Source of the DNA: Flavipsychrobacter stenotrophus
Lineage (GTDB): Bacteria > Bacteroidota > Bacteroidia > Chitinophagales > Chitinophagaceae
Direction of reading: 5' to 3'
Assembly: GCA_947372365.1 (NCBI GenBank)
Contig: CANBTK010000053.1
Location: 1 to 8,125, forward strand
Length of the DNA stretch: 8,125 bases
The notes under the pieces were generated by a model. That model searched no databases. It worked only from the letters and a program-made list of their open reading frames with translations, and was not told the origin of the DNA. This document shows, one piece after another, positions 1 to 6,142 of this stretch; the stretch's first letter is position 1; the number at the start of each line of letters is the position of its first letter. Position numbers and translations under genes: made by a program.

Positions 1-62
1 TAACGCCAAGACAAAATACAATCCGATGATGAATCGTTGAAACAACCCTGCCTTGAAATGCA

Positions 63-1391
63 CTACTTCTTAGGCTTCCTTTTCATTGGCTTGCCGTACT
101 TGGCTTTCATTTTATCGGAGTGCTTTATCTTGTTGGGCACCTTCTGGTTCTTGAGTGATTTTTCGTGGAAAGCAGGGCCAGATAGCTCGCGCTTGGGCAG
201 CTTTATCAGGAACTGCTTCATTTTTACTTTCGGCAATTCATCGTCGGTCAGCACATCTGATATAATGAGCCCTTCAGGCAATGGCAGCTCAGGCACCTTG
301 TAGTTCATCAACCCTTCAATAGCGGCAAGCTGGTCTTGCTCGCGTTCTGTGTTAAAGAGGATAGCCATGCCCTTTTTATCGGCACGGCCGGTACGGCCTA
401 TGCGGTGCATATAATGCTCCGGCACTTCCGGGGTATCAAAGTTGATAACGTGGCTTACTTCCGCTATATCCAGGCCACGGGCTATGATATCGGTGGCTAT
501 AATAAACCTGTATTCGCCAGACTGGAATTTATTAACGGTATTGAAACGGTGGTTCTGCTCTTTGTTGGAGTGTATCACACCAACGGCTTCAGGGAACTTG
601 GTATGCAGCTCGGAATATACATCATCGGCCAGCGCCTTGGTTGCTACGAATACCAAGACCTTCGTCATGCTTTCGTCCTGCGTGAGCAGCAGTTCCAGCA
701 GGTTTACTTTGGTGTAGAAGTTCGGCACCCGGTACATGGCCTGGCTTATGTTGCTTAGGGGCGTACCTGTGGGCGCTGCTTCTATTACCGTTGGCACGTT
801 AAAGTAGTCATTCATCATTATTTCCACCTCATCAGTAATGGTGGCGGAAAACATCAGGTTTTGCCTTTTGGGCGGCAGAACATCCAGTATATTATTAAGC
901 TGCACCCTGAAGCCCAGGTTCAGCATTTCATCCACTTCATCAATAACCAGCTTCTTTATTGCCTTGAGCTTCAGGTGGCCGTTGTAAACAAGGTCCAGCA
1001 GGCGGCCGGGAGTAGCCACAACTACGTCGCAACCGTTTTCGCAGGCATTAGCCTGTGGCTTCATATTTACGCCGCCGTAAGCGCCTACAACTTCCAGCGT
1101 CATATAAGCGCCTACCTGTTTCACTGCTTCTACCACCTGCACTACCAGCTCGCGCGTAGGCACAATAATAAGCACCTGCGGGAACCTGTCTTTCGCAAAC
1201 TTCCATTGCCTGAGTATTGGCAGCAGGTAAGCAAACGTTTTACCTGTACCGGTCTGGGCTATGCCGCACACATCTTTGCCAGACATGATAACGGAAAATG
1301 CCTTGCTTTGTATGGTTGTAGGGTTTACATACCCCAAATCATCCAATGCATCCAGCAATGGCTTATTCAAATTTAAATCACTAAAATTCAT
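63..1391 (-). CDS. DEAD-box ATP-dependent RNA helicase (RhlE/CshA-like), 442 aa
   Basis: Predicted cytoplasmic ATP-dependent helicase that unwinds short RNA duplexes, as in ribosome assembly, mRNA turnover or cold adaptation. Visible motifs in order: Q motif ending TTIQ (Q28), motif I AQTGTGKT (45-52), PTREL (78-82), TPGRL (127-131), motif II DEVD (151-154), SAT (182-184), ATDIIARGLD (299-308) and HRIGRTGR (329-336). Two RecA-like domains fill about residues 20-360, and the last 35 or so residues are strongly basic, a common RNA-binding tail. Length is normal for a single-core DEAD-box protein. An in-frame GTG at 1445 would add 18 residues, but the ATG at 1391 is preferred because AAGGGAG sits 5 nt upstream and the Q-motif region then starts as in homologues. 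The gene lies 90 nt downstream of the phosphoesterase gene; no clear terminator is visible after its TAG. Odd point: motif II reads DEVD rather than DEAD. Family assignment is secure; the physiological subclass is not. Confidence 0.96.
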   Translation of the reverse strand: MNFSDLNLNKPLLDALDDLGYVNPTTIQSKAFSVIMSGKDVCGIAQTGTGKTFAYLLPILRQWKFAKDRFPQVLIIVPTRELVVQVVEAVKQVGAYMTLEVVGAYGGVNMKPQANACENGCDVVVATPGRLLDLVYNGHLKLKAIKKLVIDEVDEMLNLGFRVQLNNILDVLPPKRQNLMFSATITDEVEIMMNDYFNVPTVIEAAPTGTPLSNISQAMYRVPNFYTKVNLLELLLTQDESMTKVLVFVATKALADDVYSELHTKFPEAVGVIHSNKEQNHRFNTVNKFQSGEYRFIIATDIIARGLDIAEVSHVINFDTPEVPEHYMHRIGRTGRADKKGMAILFNTEREQDQLAAIEGLMNYKVPELPLPEGLIISDVLTDDELPKVKMKQFLIKLPKRELSGPAFHEKSLKNQKVPNKIKHSDKMKAKYGKPMKRKPKK

Positions 1392-1396
1392 ATTAA

Positions 1397-1403
1397 CTCC
1401 CTT
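1397..1403 (-). promoter_or_regulatory. Shine-Dalgarno site of the helicase gene
   Basis: Minus-strand AAGGGAG lies 5 nt before the ATG at 1389-1391. It is the clearest ribosome-binding site in a window where most genes have only A/T-rich leaders. It decides the helicase start in favour of this ATG over the upstream in-frame GTG. Confidence 0.7.
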
Positions 1404-1481
1404 AAATATGCGCGAAGATACTCCAATCCTGACTGGCAACGCCACAGAATGATGGAAACCCGCCCTTACGGCCCAAATAGC

Positions 1482-2876
1482 CTACTTGCCGCTCACGCAA
1501 TCGGTATATTTTCCACTGGTTAGTTCGCCGGTGCCACACCAGTAGCAGCGCGGGTTGTTGTGGATAGATGCTGTGTGCAGCTTATTGCTGCAGTTAAAAA
1601 ACTTAGTGTAGGTTACCCACGTAGCACTTGTGTCATTGCTCATGCGCCCCCTTAGTTCATTGGCACTGGCAGGGTTCTGGCCAGCCATACTGTACTGCTT
1701 ATTATAATCATACTCAAACGACCATGCCGGGCTGGTAAGGCTGGCATTCAGGTAATAGGTTTTATAATTATCAAGCATATAAGTGCCCTGGCCATAAGTG
1801 ATGGTTTGTATCGCTGGGTAGTTCCCATTGCTGCGCGAAATGGAGGGGGTAATATGCACAAATGAAACAGGCTTCTTATTGGCATCATATATTACCCTGA
1901 AATCATCCATGTGCGTATGCCCGGCAAAATTGGCGGTTACGTTATCGGCGTATTTTACTAACATGCCCAGGAAAGTAGTATTGTAAACAGTATCCCACAT
2001 CATGGTAACCATACCGGGCTTTGTGGAGCCATAAACATCTACACCCGGTGGTATATGGTAGGCCAGCCAAACTTTGTTAGCTTTTGTGCCCAGTGCCGCA
2101 TTAACGCGCAATGTACTGTCCAGCCATGCCATTTCAGCCTTGGCACCATCGGTAGTATTGCCATCGGGGCAAGTGTTAACGTACTTCTTTGAGAAGAAAA
2201 TAGTGTTCATCATTATCAGCTCGTGGCCGGGGTCTGATTTTGGATAGAAAGTGTAGTAACCACCTTTAGAAAACTGATCTATGAAAAGGCTGTCTTTAGC
2301 TTTGTCATTATTGCGCTGCAACGGGGCCCATGCCTGTGCAAACATAGCCAGGAAGGGGCTGCCGGGCGCCAGGTTATAGTCGCCGCAATAAGAATCGTTA
2401 TTACCCAATACAGGCAGCACAACCGTATTGGGGAAGTACTTATTAAACATCCATGCGGTAAAACGTATGGTATTATTGACAAAATTCCGCTGCAGGCCGG
2501 AATCGGCTATATTGTTAGCTAGTTTAGTAGTGAAGTTATGCGCCAAGAAATCGCCGGTTACGATAATGTATTTAGGCTTGGGCAACAGGGTGCGCATCTG
2601 CTCCATAGCCGATTTAAACAAGGGGTAGTTGGCATCCGCGCCATCGGGGCTTATATCCCGTAGCAGCGACCTCTTAAAAATAGAATCCCAGCCTGTATAT
2701 TCGGTAACCAGGAGCGAGTTGAGCAAAGCAGGGTCGTAAAACGGATTGAAATGGATATCTGAAGTACTGATTATCTCGCCTTGTTTGGCCACATTGCCTT
2801 TAGGCTGTGCATTGCTGCCCAGCGTTATGCCGGCTATTAATAGAGTAAATAGAAAATAGAATTTATGCTTGCCCAT
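1482..2876 (-). CDS. Secreted acid-sphingomyelinase-like metallophosphoesterase, 464 aa
   Basis: Predicted calcineurin-like phosphoesterase of the acid-sphingomyelinase (ASM)-like group, cutting phosphodiester or phosphoanhydride bonds with a two-metal centre outside the cytoplasm. Residues 1-23 form a signal peptide (lysines, hydrophobic core, SNAQ cleavage region). Metal-binding motifs are in order: SDIHF (D40, H42), TGDF (D109), GNND (N160), AYH (H274) and GHTH (H320, H322). Six cysteines outside the signal peptide (C164, C236, C429, C444, C447, C460) include a C-terminal cluster, consistent with disulfides in an exported protein. A 12-residue TTG-start extension is rejected because it would overlap the promoter -7 box at 2895-2902; the ATG at 2876 also gives a clean signal peptide. 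No Shine-Dalgarno site is seen. It follows the mscL terminator and starts its own transcription unit. Substrate cannot be told from sequence: phospholipid, nucleotide or polyphosphate are possible. GNND in place of the commoner GNH(E/D) argues against assuming sphingomyelin. Confidence 0.9.
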   Translation of the reverse strand: MGKHKFYFLFTLLIAGITLGSNAQPKGNVAKQGEIISTSDIHFNPFYDPALLNSLLVTEYTGWDSIFKRSLLRDISPDGADANYPLFKSAMEQMRTLLPKPKYIIVTGDFLAHNFTTKLANNIADSGLQRNFVNNTIRFTAWMFNKYFPNTVVLPVLGNNDSYCGDYNLAPGSPFLAMFAQAWAPLQRNNDKAKDSLFIDQFSKGGYYTFYPKSDPGHELIMMNTIFFSKKYVNTCPDGNTTDGAKAEMAWLDSTLRVNAALGTKANKVWLAYHIPPGVDVYGSTKPGMVTMMWDTVYNTTFLGMLVKYADNVTANFAGHTHMDDFRVIYDANKKPVSFVHITPSISRSNGNYPAIQTITYGQGTYMLDNYKTYYLNASLTSPAWSFEYDYNKQYSMAGQNPASANELRGRMSNDTSATWVTYTKFFNCSNKLHTASIHNNPRCYWCGTGELTSGKYTDCVSGK

Positions 2877-2894
2877 TATGGTTAATTTGTGCCC

Positions 2895-2902
2895 CAAAAG
2901 TA
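2895..2902 (-). promoter_or_regulatory. Bacteroidota-type -7 box for the phosphoesterase gene
   Basis: Minus-strand TACTTTTG matches the Bacteroidota -7 consensus TAnnTTTG exactly, 18 nt before the ATG at 2876. No convincing -33 element is present at the expected spacing. The predicted leader is very short. The box overlaps the T-rich tail of the upstream terminator. Confidence 0.5.
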
Positions 2903-2914
2903 TAAAAAACAAAA

Positions 2915-2950
2915 GAAGGACGGCACCTTATTAAAAAAGCGCCATCCTTC
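2915..2950 (-). terminator. Intrinsic terminator of the DUF3078-mscL unit
   Basis: Inverted repeat with arms GAAGGA-C-GGC and GCC-A-TCCTTC (one C/A mismatch) and a 16-nt loop. On the minus strand it is followed directly by a T-rich run (TTTTGTTTTTTATA). It lies 44 nt after the mscL stop codon, the expected place for the end of that transcript. Confidence 0.7.
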
Positions 2951-2993
2951 ATATTACCTGTCATACCTTTCGGTTGCGTGTACCGTTAGGTTT

Positions 2994-3440
2994 CTATTTC
3001 TTTTTCAGCTCGTCCCTTATTTCCGCCAGCAGGGTTTCGGTGGCTGTTGGTGGGGCTGGTGCCGCCGGGGCTGCCGCGGCTGCTTCACTCTTGCGCTTCA
3101 TTTTCTCCAGTGCCTTTATCATCATAAACACGCACAAAGCAATAATAAGGAAGTCAAAAACTGTCTGCACAAAATGGCCATACGCAAAAATATTGGCACC
3201 AGCCTTTTTGGCTTCATCAAGCGAATGGTACACATCCCCGTCTTTGCCTGCTTTCAGCACCACAAATTGGTCGGAGAACATTTTGCCGCTTGGGGCTACC
3301 ATGCCTATTACCGGCATCAGCAGGTCCTCAACCACCGCAGCAACAATTTTGCCAAAAGCTGCGCCTATAATAACACCGACCGCCAGGTCCATAACATTGC
3401 CTTTGAGGGCAAATGACTTAAAATCGCTGATTAAACCCAT
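2994..3440 (-). CDS. mscL: Large-conductance mechanosensitive channel MscL, 148 aa
   Basis: Inner-membrane channel that opens under membrane tension and releases solutes during hypo-osmotic shock; the family forms homopentamers. The N-terminal amphipathic helix (about residues 1-12, SDFKSFALKGNV) leads into TM1 (about 17-46) carrying the family signature DLAVGVIIGAAFGKIV. A periplasmic loop (about 47-84) is followed by TM2 (about 85-113). The cytoplasmic C-terminal helix ends LLAEIRDELKKK, as in family members. Between TM2 and this helix is an Ala/Pro-rich linker (about 119-132), a mild peculiarity. Length is typical. The ATG at 3440 is the natural start, since it places the MscL N-terminus exactly. 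The gene begins 18 nt after the DUF3078 stop, so the two are probably co-transcribed, and it ends before a terminator. The upstream sequence is A/T-rich without a Shine-Dalgarno site. Confidence 0.97.
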   Translation of the reverse strand: MGLISDFKSFALKGNVMDLAVGVIIGAAFGKIVAAVVEDLLMPVIGMVAPSGKMFSDQFVVLKAGKDGDVYHSLDEAKKAGANIFAYGHFVQTVFDFLIIALCVFMMIKALEKMKRKSEAAAAAPAAPAPPTATETLLAEIRDELKKK

Positions 3441-3458
3441 AATTGTATTTTTAAAAAG

Positions 3459-4466
3459 TTAGAATTTCCTTACCAAACCTAATGTAAACGCTTCTTTAAA
3501 TTGCACCCAACCCAACCCGGCACCAGGCTGGTTTTTATCGGTTGTTGTGGTGCCCACTGTTTTGCTGTACGGGTTGTCGTTGCTATAAGCAACAGTACAG
3601 CCGATGGTTAAGCCCAGCCATTTGGTGGCTTTCCAGGTAATCAGGTTATCCCAAAGTACCTGAATATTGCCGGGGTTGTCTTTTTTCGGGTTGCCGTTGT
3701 TATCCTTCGAATCTTTGGCAAGATAGTTAGAATATAGGTCAAGGCGTGTATTAAACGTCATCATTTTGGTGAGCTCCACCATGTAGCGCGTGGTAAAATA
3801 CGCACCAAATTCATACCTCGATGTTTTGCCATAAGGGATACCAAAAGCACCCTGCGGGCTCAGCTTGGTATAAGTGGCGCTGGCAAATGTTGCCCTTGCT
3901 GCTATGGGGGAAAGGAAGAGGGTAAAGTTGGTGCCTTTGCGGTATTCTATACCGGCGGCCAGTGTAAGGTAGGCTGGCGACAGCAGGCCCGATGTAGGCA
4001 TGGTATCCCATCTGGGCTGCGAATAATCGAACCCTTTAGTGAATTGCGACTTCATATTGAACAGGGCGGTGTAAAACAAACCCTTGTTCTTTTTCATCTG
4101 GCTGCCATACTTTGATGTAAAGTCAATACGGTCGTCAACTTTACGTGGTACAAAGTTGTTGGAATAAACATAGTTGAGGCCGTAGTTCATATCCAGGTTA
4201 TTGCTCCAAACCCAGTTGTGGCAATAATGTACGAGGTAGCCATTAAAAACACCATTTACTGCCAATGACGCCAATTCGCCACCGGGGGGCCAGTTGTGTA
4301 TAAAGCCCTGGTTGATGCCTACATTTATCATGCCCCCATGCACCCATGCAACAGTATCTTTATTTTCGGTAGATAGTAATTTTTTAACGTCATCTACTTT
4401 GGTTACCTGTGCGTTGGTGCTTGCAGCAAATAAACAAAAAACAAAAAAGGCTAACCTTGCTTTCAT
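3459..4466 (-). CDS. DUF3078-family outer-membrane beta-barrel protein, 335 aa
   Basis: Predicted outer-membrane protein of a Bacteroidota-specific family (DUF3078) with no established activity. Residues 1-19 are a signal peptide ending STNAQ. A family-like segment follows: W(V)HGGMINVGINQGFIHNWPPGGE, given here as key residues W39, the GG pair, Q50 and the NWPPGGE block, then alternating aromatic/polar strands typical of a beta-barrel. The protein ends in VRKF; a C-terminal Phe is the usual outer-membrane assembly signal. The frame could be extended by three residues to a TTG, but the ATG at 4466 gives a normal signal peptide. It is the first gene of a unit with mscL, with a -7 box about 32 nt upstream. 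The pairing with MscL suggests an envelope or osmotic role, but that is inference. DUF3078 membership is from pattern recognition, not a profile search. Confidence 0.85.
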   Translation of the reverse strand: MKARLAFFVFCLFAASTNAQVTKVDDVKKLLSTENKDTVAWVHGGMINVGINQGFIHNWPPGGELASLAVNGVFNGYLVHYCHNWVWSNNLDMNYGLNYVYSNNFVPRKVDDRIDFTSKYGSQMKKNKGLFYTALFNMKSQFTKGFDYSQPRWDTMPTSGLLSPAYLTLAAGIEYRKGTNFTLFLSPIAARATFASATYTKLSPQGAFGIPYGKTSRYEFGAYFTTRYMVELTKMMTFNTRLDLYSNYLAKDSKDNNGNPKKDNPGNIQVLWDNLITWKATKWLGLTIGCTVAYSNDNPYSKTVGTTTTDKNQPGAGLGWVQFKEAFTLGLVRKF

Positions 4467-4498
4467 TGGCTTCAAATTAATATATAAAATTAAAGCCG

Positions 4499-4506
4499 CA
4501 AAAATA
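4499..4506 (-). promoter_or_regulatory. Bacteroidota-type -7 box for the DUF3078-mscL unit
   Basis: Minus-strand TATTTTTG matches TAnnTTTG exactly, 32 nt before the DUF3078 ATG. A T-rich run lies about 20 nt upstream at the -33 position, but no clean TTG is there, so only the -7 element is well supported. Confidence 0.5.
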
Positions 4507-4588
4507 ACCGAATAATCTTACCCATTAAAAAAAGGTTTGTTAGCGGGTAGTTATGGTAAAAAATGAAACCAGCCATAACAGCCTCATT

Positions 4589-4626
4589 GTGAATACCTTG
4601 CAGTACGATTCCCACAAGGTATTCAC
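4589..4626 (-). terminator. Perfect 12-bp inverted repeat after the MarR gene, possible transcript end
   Basis: GTGAATACCTTG (4589-4600) and CAAGGTATTCAC (4615-4626) are perfect inverse complements around a 14-nt loop. The hairpin lies 10 nt beyond the MarR stop codon. It lacks the T-run of a classical intrinsic terminator on either strand, so it may instead protect the 3' end of the mRNA or be a protein-binding palindrome. The inverted repeat is certain; the function is not. Confidence 0.5.
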
Positions 4627-4636
4627 CCGGAGGTGG

Positions 4637-5098
4637 TTATTCGCCCCCACTTTGGGCCAGCAGGGACTGTAATAAGCTATTAAAATTATTAGCCTTACCG
4701 CCCAGTGTTGTAAAGAATTTTTTATCGAATTGCTCCACTGCCTTTACTGCCTGCCGGGCTAGTTTTATGCCTTCGGGCGTTAGCGCTACGGTTTTGGCAC
4801 GGGTATCGGTGGCATGCTCCTGGCGTTGCAGCAAGCCCTTGGCCTGTAGGGTGCGCAGCACCGTTGAGGTAGTCATCGGGTCTATTTTAGTGTGGTTAGA
4901 CAGGAGCACCTGAGTAATAGGGGCATCGTGCTGCGAAAGCCAAAGCGTACTGGCCAGCAGCACAAACTGCGAATGGGTAATGCCATAGGGCACCAGTGCC
5001 TGCCTTATTTCGCGCTGCCAGAGGTTGGTAACCTGCCATAGCAGAAAGCCGGAGCTTTCTTCGGGGGTTTCTACACTAAATGCCTGCTCCTTTTTCAT
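4637..5098 (-). CDS. MarR-family winged-helix transcriptional regulator, 153 aa
   Basis: Predicted dimeric DNA-binding repressor of the MarR family; such proteins usually bind a palindrome over their own promoter and leave it when a small ligand or oxidant is bound. Helical N-terminus (about 16-38) begins the dimer domain. The HTH region runs from about 41 to 90, with a recognition helix near 71-89 (KIDPMTTSTVLRTLQAKGLL). The wing carries D98, R100 and K102 in the arrangement DTRAK, matching the family's DxRxK signature. The C-terminal helices (about 107-150) complete the dimer interface. Length is typical. Its ATG overlaps the TGA of the SRPBCC gene as ATGA, so translation is probably coupled and it shares the upstream promoter. 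The inverted repeat around that promoter (5549-5575) is its likely operator. The ligand is unknown. Confidence 0.92.
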   Translation of the reverse strand: MKKEQAFSVETPEESSGFLLWQVTNLWQREIRQALVPYGITHSQFVLLASTLWLSQHDAPITQVLLSNHTKIDPMTTSTVLRTLQAKGLLQRQEHATDTRAKTVALTPEGIKLARQAVKAVEQFDKKFFTTLGGKANNFNSLLQSLLAQSGGE

Positions 5099-5514
5099 AG
5101 TTTACTTGCATATTTTGCCTGTGCGGCCATTTCGGTGGGCAGGCCATCTACTATGCCCTGGGCTACAATTTTGCGCCACAAAAAGCCTAGAGGCCCTTCT
5201 ACCGACATAGTAGTGGTTATTTTAAGGCCGTCCGCCGTGTCTTCAAATATATGCGTTCCGCGCATTTTAGCCAATGGAAAATTCGTTTGGTCCACAAACT
5301 TCTTGTTTTCGATTGTTTCCACCAACTGTATCTTAACCTCCGGCGCACCCTTCGGCTTCAGCAGGAAGAAATTCCCTTTTTCAAAGCGGCCTTCCATTTT
5401 GGCATAGTCTATGCCTGCATCCCAGTTGTGCCAGTTGTTTACGTCGGCAAACAGTTTCCACATTTGTTCTTTGGTGGCTTCTTTAGTTACGATTGTGTGC
5501 GATTTTACCCACAT
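5095..5514 (-). CDS. SRPBCC (START/polyketide-cyclase-like) domain protein, 139 aa
   Basis: Small single-domain protein with the helix-grip fold of the SRPBCC superfamily, whose members bind hydrophobic ligands in a deep cavity. Visible pattern: a first strand (residues 3-10), a helix with the motif KEQMWKLFADVNNWHNWD (15-32) typical of cyclase/dehydrase-like members, then beta strands (about 35-108) and a long C-terminal helix (about 109-136). No signal peptide or membrane segment, so it is predicted to be cytoplasmic. It starts at the only sensible ATG and shares a 4-nt ATGA overlap with the MarR gene. The fixed pairing suggests that it handles, or is induced by, the small molecule sensed by the regulator; this is inference. 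No catalytic residues can be named. Confidence 0.85.
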   Translation of the reverse strand: MWVKSHTIVTKEATKEQMWKLFADVNNWHNWDAGIDYAKMEGRFEKGNFFLLKPKGAPEVKIQLVETIENKKFVDQTNFPLAKMRGTHIFEDTADGLKITTTMSVEGPLGFLWRKIVAQGIVDGLPTEMAAQAKYASKL

Positions 5515-5548
5515 AATTTGCTCAGTTTTTTTGTAAATAATTTTATTA

Positions 5549-5575
5549 TAAGTGCAAATATAATAAGCACACTTA
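5549..5575. promoter_or_regulatory. Candidate MarR operator (inverted repeat around the promoter)
   Basis: TAAGTGC (5549-5555) faces GCACACTTA (5567-5575). The arms are inverse complements except for a 2-nt CA insertion in the right arm, with an 11-nt AT-rich centre. The centre contains most of the -7 box at 5555-5562, so a protein bound here would block RNA polymerase. Location upstream of a marR-containing operon fits autorepression. No binding evidence is available from sequence alone. Confidence 0.5.
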
Positions 5576-5586
5576 CAAAATCAAAA
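5555..5586 (-). promoter_or_regulatory. Promoter of the SRPBCC-marR operon
   Basis: Minus strand: TTTTG (5582-5586), 19-nt spacer, TATATTTG (5555-5562). This fits the Bacteroidota pattern of a TTTG-like -33 box and a TAnnTTTG -7 box, and is the best promoter match in the window. It lies 40 nt upstream of the SRPBCC ATG. Confidence 0.65.
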
Positions 5587-5624
5587 TTTATTTCTGAAAA
5601 TAGGCCAACACACACCTAAAAAGC

Positions 5625-5656
5625 AAACAGGGCCAGCCAAACGGCCAGCCCTGTTT
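5625..5656 (-). terminator. Intrinsic terminator after the protease/orphan pair
   Basis: AAACAGGGC (5625-5633) pairs with GCCCTGTTT (5648-5656). A 2x2 CA/CA internal loop leads to a further GCC/GGC stem closed by an AAAC tetraloop. On the minus strand it is followed by TTTGCTTTTT, a good T-tract. It lies 26 nt after the stop codon of the 127-aa gene. The A/T-rich other side may also let it work in the opposite direction. Confidence 0.8.
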
Positions 5657-5681
5657 ATTATTTTAAAGTCGTATTGATTTA

Positions 5682-6065
5682 TCACCTGCCAAATACCCGG
5701 TGCCGCCTTATCACATTCAGCCCGCTTTCGTTGGGCTGCAGTGCATGGGTGGCATTTTTAGGGGCGGGGCCAGGTAAGCCAGCCAGTTGGTTATTATCAA
5801 TCAGCGACTTAACAAAACTCTCGGTAGCTTCTACCTCATCAACCGTTGGCGTACCGCCGGCCGTTATGGTTACCTGCCCGTTGCCAGCATCTTTAACTGT
5901 TAGCGCAACGGCTATAGGCACATAGGCTACCGCATTTTTAATAGCGCCTACATGATACAGCTTATTGGCCTCTACTTCCACACTCCCGTCAGGGTGTGTA
6001 GAGGCAGCCCGCAAAAACTCAAAACCCAGGCAGGCAAGCTTTTGCCTAATTATAGTTTCATCCAT
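5682..6065 (-). CDS. Hypothetical protein, 127 aa, downstream partner of the protease-like gene
   Basis: I do not recognise a family. The protein has no signal peptide or membrane segment. A helix-like N-terminus (1-20) is followed by THPDGS (23-28), a hydrophobic strand-rich middle (about 36-70, including VAYVPIAVALTV), an acidic helix (about 75-93) and a Pro/Gly-rich linker (about 95-104). It ends in a basic tail with NVIRRHRVFGR. It starts with an ATG 77 nt after the protease stop and is followed by a strong terminator, so it is probably the second gene of that unit. Short matches to the protease, an (S/T)HPDG motif and a C-terminal TH...V(I/L)RRxRxxG, hint at a related origin or shared handling. 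Codon use and composition resemble the neighbours, and no in-frame interruption is seen. The reading frame is well supported by context; function is unknown. Confidence 0.75.
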   Translation of the reverse strand: MDETIIRQKLACLGFEFLRAASTHPDGSVEVEANKLYHVGAIKNAVAYVPIAVALTVKDAGNGQVTITAGGTPTVDEVEATESFVKSLIDNNQLAGLPGPAPKNATHALQPNESGLNVIRRHRVFGR

Positions 6066-6142
6066 ACCGTAAGCCTGTTGCCCTAATTAATTCAACAGTT
6101 GCTGTTATAAATTTACGCATTAATCGCTACAACACGCCCCTA

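Noticed and set aside
1..62. Possible terminator after the helicase
   Set aside because: Only 4-bp stems are visible and no T-run follows.
336..1376. Long plus-strand open frames opposite the helicase gene
   Set aside because: They are antisense shadows of a conserved gene; their translations show no domain and no start signals.
1392..1445. Upstream GTG start adding 18 residues to the helicase
   Set aside because: The internal ATG has a Shine-Dalgarno site at proper distance and fits the family N-terminus; the extension looks non-coding.
2877..2912. TTG start adding 12 residues to the phosphoesterase
   Set aside because: It would overlap the promoter -7 box and bury the signal peptide.
4467..4475. 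TTG start adding three residues to the DUF3078 protein
   Set aside because: The ATG at 4466 gives a normal signal peptide and is the better codon.
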